Positions 1 through 4,349 of a DNA stretch of 7,191 nucleotides are shown here, piece by piece. A model generated the notes under the pieces. That model was not told where the DNA came from. It made no database searches and saw only the letters and a program-made list of their open reading frames with translations. The DNA comes from an uncultured Flammeovirgaceae bacterium (GTDB lineage Bacteria > Bacteroidota > Bacteroidia > Cytophagales > Cyclobacteriaceae). How positions within the stretch are numbered: position 1 is the stretch's first letter; every line of letters begins with the position of its first letter. Location: positions 1 to 7,191 of the forward strand of contig CAKZPJ010000370.1 of NCBI GenBank assembly GCA_937138955.1, read 5' to 3'. The position numbers were made by a program, and so were the translations under genes.

Positions 1-357
1 AACCACTTTGCCCTTGTCTCTCTGGTAGATTGCTAAATCTAGTCGCCCATCACTATCCAAATCAGCCGGAATAATTTCTGTCCATTCTGTCTGATCGTTT
101 TTAATAAGCTGCTCGCGGGTGAACTGCCCAGTGCCATCGTTATACTTGACGTAATGTCCGCCTGAGGTTAAATTTTCCACAGGGCGAAATACGATTATAT
201 CCTGGAACCCATCTTGATTAAGGTCTACCGAGGTTTCGTATCTTTCGTCAGGAATGTTACTAATGATACCTTCTCTTTCTCCGAACTGAGCGATAGCTGG
301 GGCTACACTCAATAAAAGTAGAGAAAAGAATAGTAAGTAGGTAAAATTGCGTAGCAT
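1..357 (-). CDS. Exported FG-GAP/VCBS-repeat protein, N-terminal part (runs off left edge)
   Basis: The visible 119 codons begin with a clear signal peptide: MLRNF, a Leu/Phe-rich core, and a likely signal peptidase I cut after AIA (residue 23, before Q24). There is no lipobox Cys. Two calcium-loop motifs of the FG-GAP/VCBS type follow, DLNQDGFQD at residues 45-53 and DLDSDGRLD at 99-107; in this family such loops sit between beta-propeller blades and bind Ca2+. The protein is therefore probably a secreted or surface beta-propeller used for binding or display; no enzyme activity is implied. I chose the start at 357 because it puts the signal peptide directly at the N-terminus; no Shine-Dalgarno sequence precedes it, as is usual in Bacteroidota. 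The gene is transcribed in the same direction as the glycoside hydrolase upstream of it, but 220 bases separate them and a promoter candidate lies between. The C-terminal part, including any further domain or sorting signal, is outside the window. Confidence 0.85.
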   Translation of the reverse strand, partial: MLRNFTYLLFFSLLLLSVAPAIAQFGEREGIISNIPDERYETSVDLNQDGFQDIIVFRPVENLTSGGHYVKYNDGTGQFTREQLIKNDQTEWTEIIPADLDSDGRLDLAIYQRDKGKVV

Positions 358-395
358 AGAGTTATTTAGTAAAAAAGTTTAATTTTAGTTTGAAT

Positions 396-426
396 TAAAT
401 ATATAATCACCATCTAGCTGAACAAA
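396..426 (-). promoter_or_regulatory. Candidate Bacteroidota-type promoter for the VCBS gene
   Basis: On the minus strand TTTG (426-423) is followed, after 19 bases, by TATATTTA (403-396). The known Bacteroidota consensus is TTTG, 19-21 bases, TAnnTTTG, so only the last base of the -7 element deviates. It would place transcription start near 391 and give a leader of about 34 bases before the ATG at 357. The region is very AT-rich, so chance matches are possible. Confidence 0.4.
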
Positions 427-577
427 GTTGTTTGATGATTTTTTACGGAATTTTTGTCAAAAACTGATAGGAATAATGCAGGTAGACAAGATGGGAAAAT
501 AGACTTGATAAAATTACCAAGATAAATAATGCTGTTATTAAAATAATTAGATTGTTTAGATTTATAGTAGAGTGAGA

Positions 578-1717
578 CTAATAACCCGTAATCTCTTTGA
601 GCTTAGTAAAGAAAGCTTTCTTGCGGGGCGAGTTAATTCCCCAATCTACCGGAATGCTTTGGTAACCATCTTCAAAGCCCTCACCATCCATCCGGTAATC
701 AAAGTAACCCCAGGAGGCGTAAGATTGCACCGCGGTGACTAAGTTGTTTGTATCTTCTTCAAAATCAAAATGATCGTCTTCATTAAAAACGATGGGCATA
801 GGAGAGTAATCAGCTACCTGTTTAGTTTGGGTGACCATTTTGGCAATCCGAGCCGGATCGTGTACTCCGTTGCCATGAATTAGAATAAAATCGGCCGACT
901 GCACCACATTAGGACGAGGAATACTATTGCCGTTGTAGCTGGTACTTACCAAATACCGGAAACCATCTTTCTCCTTGGACTTCACCAGTTGAATGAGCTC
1001 GTGAATACGGTCAGCTTTGATGATGTCTCGGTCGTATTTTTTGTTATCGCACTCGTTAGCCACTTCAATGAGCACGTGGCGATAACTCTTCTGATGTAGC
1101 CAGTCAATCACATTTTCCGTAGCCTTTTTCACGGCGGCATCATCTTTCAGGTTTTGATCCTGCCCAAAATAGAACAATCCAATAATTGGCACCATGCCTA
1201 ACTCATCAGCTTTATCCAAAATTTTGCTCAGTCGGGCAAAATAGGCCGGGCGTAAACTACCATCTTCTTCGTAAGCCGAATTGTACCAATTCTTATTACC
1301 GTAGCCCATGGGACTGCCTCCCTGCAAATTTACCGTGAAGGCTAATAAGCCATGCGCCAGCCATTCTTCCATTGCTGCCACAAACTCATCGGTATTACGG
1401 TCGGGACTCCACTCTCCGGTATCAGGGTACTTCCAGCGAACAGCGGTTTCAGGATTCAGATCGTCAAAAACGCCCTGCACCATGCGGGAGTTAAATAGCA
1501 GTCCTTCAATTTTATTCCCTTCCCACACTTGACCCGGATAGGTAGGCTGCCCATTAATGAGAAATTGTTCCCCCTCAATAGAAACCGTCGTTTGGTCTTG
1601 ACTGATTGCGGGAAAAGACAGTAAAAGTAATAACGAAAGTAAGAAAGATACTGACGTGGTATATGTTCCTGTAGAAGACAGAATACGGCGTGAATAAGAG
1701 GAAGTGTTCTTTAGCAT
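578..1717 (-). CDS. Exported TIM-barrel glycoside hydrolase, clan GH-A-like, family not assigned
   Basis: This 379-residue protein starts with a long Sec signal: a basic, Ser/Thr-rich n-region (residues 1-21), a Leu-rich core, and a likely cut after AIS (39, before Q40). The mature part looks like one (beta/alpha)8 domain of about 340 residues. Two features match the clan GH-A scheme: ANE at 220-222 (Asn-Glu, expected acid/base Glu222 at the end of strand 4) and FNEDD at 311-315 (expected nucleophile Glu313 near the end of strand 7), 91 residues apart. Other conspicuous stretches that look family-specific are NLQGGSP (130-136), FYFGQDQ (182-188), HGNG (281-284) and ASWGYFDYR (334-342). The substrate cannot be read from the sequence. 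I do not recognise a numbered CAZy family; it resembles cellulase-family-like proteins of Bacteroidota and Planctomycetes. There is no C-terminal type IX sorting domain, so a periplasmic location, or release by another route, is more likely. It lies 82 bases downstream of the DUF1697 gene, with its own promoter candidate. The nearby GH43-like and GH140-like genes support a carbohydrate role. The ATG at 1717 is the only start compatible with the signal peptide. Confidence 0.85.
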   Translation of the reverse strand: MLKNTSSYSRRILSSTGTYTTSVSFLLSLLLLLSFPAISQDQTTVSIEGEQFLINGQPTYPGQVWEGNKIEGLLFNSRMVQGVFDDLNPETAVRWKYPDTGEWSPDRNTDEFVAAMEEWLAHGLLAFTVNLQGGSPMGYGNKNWYNSAYEEDGSLRPAYFARLSKILDKADELGMVPIIGLFYFGQDQNLKDDAAVKKATENVIDWLHQKSYRHVLIEVANECDNKKYDRDIIKADRIHELIQLVKSKEKDGFRYLVSTSYNGNSIPRPNVVQSADFILIHGNGVHDPARIAKMVTQTKQVADYSPMPIVFNEDDHFDFEEDTNNLVTAVQSYASWGYFDYRMDGEGFEDGYQSIPVDWGINSPRKKAFFTKLKEITGY

Positions 1718-1755
1718 AAGTGATAGGTTGTGATAGTAACTTTGTGCTAAAGAAT

Positions 1756-1786
1756 CAAATTAAACGCCGAAAAGCAACTGTTCAAT
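1756..1786 (-). promoter_or_regulatory. Candidate Bacteroidota-type promoter for the GH-A-like gene
   Basis: On the minus strand ATTG (1786-1783) is followed by 19 bases and TTAATTTG (1763-1756). This is one mismatch in each element against TTTG/TAnnTTTG. Predicted transcription start is near 1750, with a leader of roughly 30 bases before the ATG at 1717. The spacing is the same as in the candidate upstream of the VCBS gene. It lies in the 82-base gap after the DUF1697 stop codon, which argues for transcription independent of that gene. Confidence 0.35.
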
Positions 1787-1799
1787 AAAGAGTAGAAAA

Positions 1800-2345
1800 T
1801 CAATCTAACTTCTTGGCAATTCGCAGTAGGGTGTTCCAATTGCGGGTAGTAATATCTTTACCGAACTGTTGCTCCAAAGCTTCCATGCCCTTGGTGGTTT
1901 GGGTAATCGACAAATCCAGTACGCTACAAACGATTCTGTCTTTTACCTCAAGAATACGATACGAGCTATCCTCATTCGCCCAAGGCAAAGTAGGTAGGTT
2001 AGGTGGTTCCTCTTTGAGGAAAGAAACATATAGCCGCATATCCTTGGTAACTTTAATTTCTTGAAATGGGTTAGATTCCAGCAAATGAGCGACGGTTTCG
2101 GCTTTTCTAACCAGTACCGGAATAGGAAAGCCGAAAGACTGCTCTAATTCTTTAGCGATATCAGCTTCCAGCGTAATTTCTTCACTATCGGAAGCAGTGA
2201 AGATTACGTTGCCAGAACTGAGAATAGTAATCACCTGAGCAAAGCCCAAAGCTTCCATTCGTTTCCGTAACTCAGCCATAGGGACTTTCTTATGTCCACC
2301 AACGTTGATACCGCGAAGAAAAGCAATGTATTGGGTAGGCTTCAT
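1800..2345 (-). CDS. DUF1697 family protein
   Basis: This 181-residue cytoplasmic protein carries the hallmarks of DUF1697 (PF08002): the N-terminal YIAFLRGINVGG segment (6-17) followed by K20 and VPMAELR (21-27), the SSGNVIF motif (43-49) and the C-terminal TTRNWNT (166-172). Length and domain boundaries match a complete single-domain member. There is no signal peptide or membrane segment. The family is widespread and its biochemical role is unknown; I assign none here. The ATG at 2345 gives exactly the family's usual N-terminus. A 13-base inverted repeat, TTGTTAGTAACAA (2358-2370), sits just upstream of the start. It is separated from BLUF by 320 bases and from the downstream hydrolase by 82 bases, so a shared operon is not evident. 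Its position between sugar-related genes is probably incidental, since this family occurs in many contexts. Confidence 0.9.
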   Translation of the reverse strand: MKPTQYIAFLRGINVGGHKKVPMAELRKRMEALGFAQVITILSSGNVIFTASDSEEITLEADIAKELEQSFGFPIPVLVRKAETVAHLLESNPFQEIKVTKDMRLYVSFLKEEPPNLPTLPWANEDSSYRILEVKDRIVCSVLDLSITQTTKGMEALEQQFGKDITTRNWNTLLRIAKKLD

Positions 2346-2357
2346 TGGTCGGTCTTT

Positions 2358-2370
2358 TTGTTAGTAACAA
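2358..2370. repeat. Short inverted repeat upstream of the DUF1697 gene
   Basis: TTGTTAGTAACAA has perfect 5-base arms (TTGTT/AACAA) around a 3-base centre. It lies 13 bases before the DUF1697 ATG, a position suitable for an operator or a leader hairpin. It is short and AT-rich, so chance occurrence is quite possible, and no matching regulator is visible. Confidence 0.2.
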
Positions 2371-2617
2371 CCTGCTGTATTTCTCTCAATAGTAGAAGAT
2401 AAGTGGGTTCAACTATGCTGTGCTTATCTTATTGAAGATTGGTAGACCATTTTAATTCTATGATATTTATAAGGCAAAAGCAAGGAGTTGCACTACGGAA
2501 TATTTAATCTAAGTATGGCAGATATAATTGGTGTTATCGAGCGTTTAGGAATTCTGGCGCACCCTCCTTAGCCAATCCACAAGCGATTTACTGATCTTAA
2601 CTACCCAGTGTTTAAAG

Positions 2618-2632
2618 TTCTGAATATCAGAA
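2618..2632. repeat. Inverted repeat downstream of the BLUF gene
   Basis: TTCTGA-ATA-TCAGAA is a perfect inverted repeat with 6-base arms and a 3-base centre, starting about 33 bases past the BLUF stop codon. As RNA on the minus strand it could form a small hairpin. There is no run of T directly after it (the minus strand continues CTTTAAAC), so it is a poor intrinsic terminator; an operator-type palindrome is equally possible. Confidence 0.25.
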
Positions 2633-2665
2633 TACTACGAAGATGTTGTGCATTATCTATGATCT

Positions 2666-3121
2666 TTAAAGAGGCGGAAAAAAGGCTTGTGGGTTATCTT
2701 CAAAGTAGCGAGAGAACCTAATCAAAATCCTTTGTACTAGCTGAAGCACCTTTTCTTCACTGTATATTTTACTGTCTAATTTATTTAGGGTGCCGGCCAA
2801 TAAATCGTCTAAGCTTACCGATTTCAAATCGAGTCCTGACAAGTAGCGCATATGCCAGCCATTTAAATATCTTTGAGGCTGGCCAGGGATTTTTATTACT
2901 TTAATCACCGTATGGCGAGGGTCATTTTGGATAGTATTCATCAGATCATTAACCGCCTTTTCTCCCCCTTCTAAATACTGTAGAAACTGTCCCTCCTTGT
3001 AGGTGAGAAAGCCAGTAATTGATAATAGGCGATTACGTCGGTTGGCATTGTCAGCTAATGCTTGTAAGGTAGACGGTTCAAAAAGCTGGTCAGCCTCGCT
3101 AATATAGACTAGAGCATACAT
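2666..3121 (-). CDS. Stand-alone BLUF-domain blue-light receptor (short PixD type)
   Basis: This 151-residue protein is a BLUF (PF04940) flavin photoreceptor. All residues of the photocycle are present at the family spacing when counted against AppA Tyr21/Asn45/Gln63/Trp104/Met106: Tyr6, Asn30, Gln48, Trp89 and Met91. The core motifs are YIS (6-8), ITGFLTY (35-41), GQFLQYLEG (44-52) and NGWHMRYL (87-94). In this family blue light shifts hydrogen bonding around the FAD and changes partner binding. Residues about 102-151 form a C-terminal extension of predicted helices, the size of the PixD cap, and no EAL, GGDEF, cyclase or DNA-binding output domain is fused. Output therefore probably runs through an unlinked partner. 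There is no signal peptide; it is cytoplasmic. The ATG at 3121 puts the first beta strand (MYALVYIS) directly at the N-terminus, as in other short BLUF proteins. It lies 70 bases downstream of the GH43 gene on the same strand. I found no good promoter in that gap, so read-through from GH43 is possible but unproven. Confidence 0.93.
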   Translation of the reverse strand: MYALVYISEADQLFEPSTLQALADNANRRNRLLSITGFLTYKEGQFLQYLEGGEKAVNDLMNTIQNDPRHTVIKVIKIPGQPQRYLNGWHMRYLSGLDLKSVSLDDLLAGTLNKLDSKIYSEEKVLQLVQRILIRFSRYFEDNPQAFFPPL

Positions 3122-3191
3122 AGGTGGCGGTTTGTAGGGTAGCTAAAATTAACAAATTTCTTTGATAAGAAGAATTGTCCACTAAGAATAG

Positions 3192-4160
3192 CTACTTCAA
3201 TAATCGTTCAGCCACTGGGCGAGCTACTTTAAATACGGTTCCGTGTCGCATTTCTTCCGGATGCACCAGCTTTTCTGATTGATCCGTCCACTTTACTAAA
3301 TTGGGCGAGGTCATCAGTCCGTATTCTTGCTTGCGGTACCGGTCAAAGTACAAATGCCATAGCGAATCAACCTGAACTACGGTAGGGCCCTCTACCCAAT
3401 CACGGCCACTAATAGCATTGGTAGCATGGGAGTACGGCCCCTCGGCGGCGGTGCTAAACGCTAAACGGATATTTTTTTGTGGACTGAAGGGACGATTGGT
3501 TTCATCTTTCAAAAACATCACGTATTGGCCCCGATTTTCTATTACAGTAGCATCAATCACATTGAAACCGCGCTCGTAGAATAGCTGCGTATCAGCAAAG
3601 GTGGCAAAATCTGTCGTAGTGGTGTAGTACATTCGATGGTTGTTACCCGGAGCTGGCGGACCATCGTTGCTCTGATTATCCGTGTTTGGAAACCGCCCCG
3701 GAATGGTAGTAGCCCAGAAGATGAGGTATTGCTGGGTTGCTTCATCGTAGAACAGTTCGGGAGCCCAGCAGTTCTTGGCATCGGGTTCGTGCTTCATCAC
3801 TGGGATATACTGCTGTTCCGACCAATTGACTAAATCCGCTGAGTGGGCGTAGCCAATACCCTTTTCCTTCCAACTAACCGTCCACACCATATGAAATTCT
3901 CCGTCGGGTCCGGCAATAATGCAGGGGTCGCGCATCAATCTATCTTCCCCTACCTCCGGTTGCAAAAATGATTTGCCGTCGTTCAGTGCTGTCCAGGCAA
4001 AACCATCCTTACTGTATGCTAAATGCAATCCATCTTCCCCGTTTCCGGTGAAGTAAGAGAATAAGTACACCGAATCTGAATCAGAGATTATTTGGCCGTA
4101 AGAAGCTTGGACAGTAACTAGCCAACTAATTAGTAAAAACGAAGCCGAAAGCTGGCGCAT
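3192..4160 (-). CDS. Exported glycoside hydrolase, GH43-type five-bladed beta-propeller
   Basis: With the start at 4160 the product has 322 residues and begins with a normal signal peptide (MRQLS, hydrophobic core, cut after SYG before Q, no lipobox Cys). Numbering below uses the longest frame from 4277; subtract 39 for this start. The propeller shows the three acidic residues expected in GH43: Asp117 in MRDPCI (base), Asp242 in VIDATV (pKa modulator) and Glu296 in VEGPTV (acid). Their 125- and 54-residue spacing is close to characterised members. WAPEL (171-175) and RHGTVF (344-349) are further signatures. GH43 enzymes mostly release L-arabinose or D-xylose from side chains; the precise substrate here is unknown. 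The frame stays open to an ATG at 4277, but that would bury the signal peptide behind 39 residues of non-family sequence and run through the promoter-like palindrome at 4245-4258. An ATG at 4199 (36-residue signal) is a fair alternative. The gene diverges from the WG gene and precedes BLUF by 70 bases. Confidence 0.85.
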   Translation of the reverse strand: MRQLSASFLLISWLVTVQASYGQIISDSDSVYLFSYFTGNGEDGLHLAYSKDGFAWTALNDGKSFLQPEVGEDRLMRDPCIIAGPDGEFHMVWTVSWKEKGIGYAHSADLVNWSEQQYIPVMKHEPDAKNCWAPELFYDEATQQYLIFWATTIPGRFPNTDNQSNDGPPAPGNNHRMYYTTTTDFATFADTQLFYERGFNVIDATVIENRGQYVMFLKDETNRPFSPQKNIRLAFSTAAEGPYSHATNAISGRDWVEGPTVVQVDSLWHLYFDRYRKQEYGLMTSPNLVKWTDQSEKLVHPEEMRHGTVFKVARPVAERLLK

Positions 4161-4244
4161 ACGTATTTGGAGAGGGAATAAGGTCGGTAATTTTGGCATA
4201 GCTAGTGAAGATTTGTAGTAAATCTTACGTTCTTTTGAAGAAAG

Positions 4245-4258
4245 CATCAAATTTGATG
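4245..4258. promoter_or_regulatory. Perfect 14-base palindrome, candidate operator between GH43 and WG genes
   Basis: CATCAAATTTGATG reads identically on both strands with no spacer. It sits in the divergent region, about 90 bases upstream of both the WG start (4350) and the preferred GH43 start (4160). It also contains the CAAATTTG that would serve as the -7 element of the GH43 promoter candidate. A dimeric repressor or activator site is a reasonable inference; no regulator gene is present in the window. Confidence 0.35.
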
Positions 4259-4278
4259 GTTTGCAATAGAATATCATA
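4248..4278 (-). promoter_or_regulatory. Candidate promoter for the GH43 gene, overlapping the palindrome
   Basis: On the minus strand TATG (4278-4275), 19 bases, then CAAATTTG (4255-4248) matches TTTG-N19-TAnnTTTG with one mismatch in each element. Transcription would start near 4243, which fits the internal starts at 4199 or 4160 and excludes the longest reading from 4277. The same 19-base spacing occurs in the candidates upstream of the GH-A-like and VCBS genes. Confidence 0.3.
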
Positions 4279-4293
4279 CGTTAAATTCGTATT

Positions 4294-4326
4294 ATTCACA
4301 GTGTATTTAAGTATTACGTAATTTTG
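4294..4326 (+). promoter_or_regulatory. Candidate promoter for the WG-repeat gene
   Basis: TAATTTTG at 4319-4326 is an exact match to the Bacteroidota -7 element TAnnTTTG. The upstream element is weak: ATTC at 4294-4297, 21 bases before. Transcription would start near 4331, leaving a leader of under 20 bases before the ATG at 4350. No Shine-Dalgarno sequence is present. Confidence 0.4.
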
Positions 4327-4349
4327 TTCCGACTATTTTAACCAAGTTT

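Larger units (their letters stand above)
2346..2665. other. 320-base intergenic stretch with no convincing gene
   Basis: No open frame here is long enough or family-like enough to call a gene. Three things can be seen. A plus-strand mini-frame at 2515-2571 (ATG to TAG, 18 residues, starting MADIIGVIERLG) is followed in the same frame by open sequence to about 2719. A minus-strand open stretch between stops, about 2636-2546, would encode a basic amphipathic tail containing HWVVKISKSLVDWLRR, but it has no start codon. Two short inverted repeats lie at 2358-2370 and 2618-2632. It could be simple promoter and terminator space or the decayed remnant of a gene; I recognise no family. Confidence 0.4.

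Noticed and set aside
430..460. E. coli-like -35 box TTGACA on the minus strand at 460-455
   Set aside because: At 17 bases the -10 position reads CATCAA, a poor match, and Bacteroidota use a different primary sigma consensus; the TTTG-N19-TATATTTA site nearby is preferred.
504..521. Imperfect palindrome CTTGATAAAATTACCAAG as a terminator after the GH-A-like gene
   Set aside because: Only the outer CTTG/CAAG arms pair well, one inner pair is mismatched, the centre leaves almost no loop, and no clean T-run follows; too weak to call.
1308..1532. Plus-strand open frame of 74 residues inside the GH-A-like gene
   Set aside because: It is antisense to a well-supported coding region, shows no family features, and is explained as a shadow of the real gene.
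3158..3171. Hairpin TTCTT-TGAT-AAGAA between GH43 and BLUF as a terminator
   Set aside because: The stem is 5 bases with a single G:C pair and is followed by mixed AT-rich sequence rather than a T-run; the predicted stability is too low.
3557..3833. Two overlapping open frames, one on each strand (3557-3781 minus, 3636-3833 plus), within the GH43 gene
   Set aside because: Both lie wholly inside the conserved propeller coding region in other frames and have no recognisable domain or start context.
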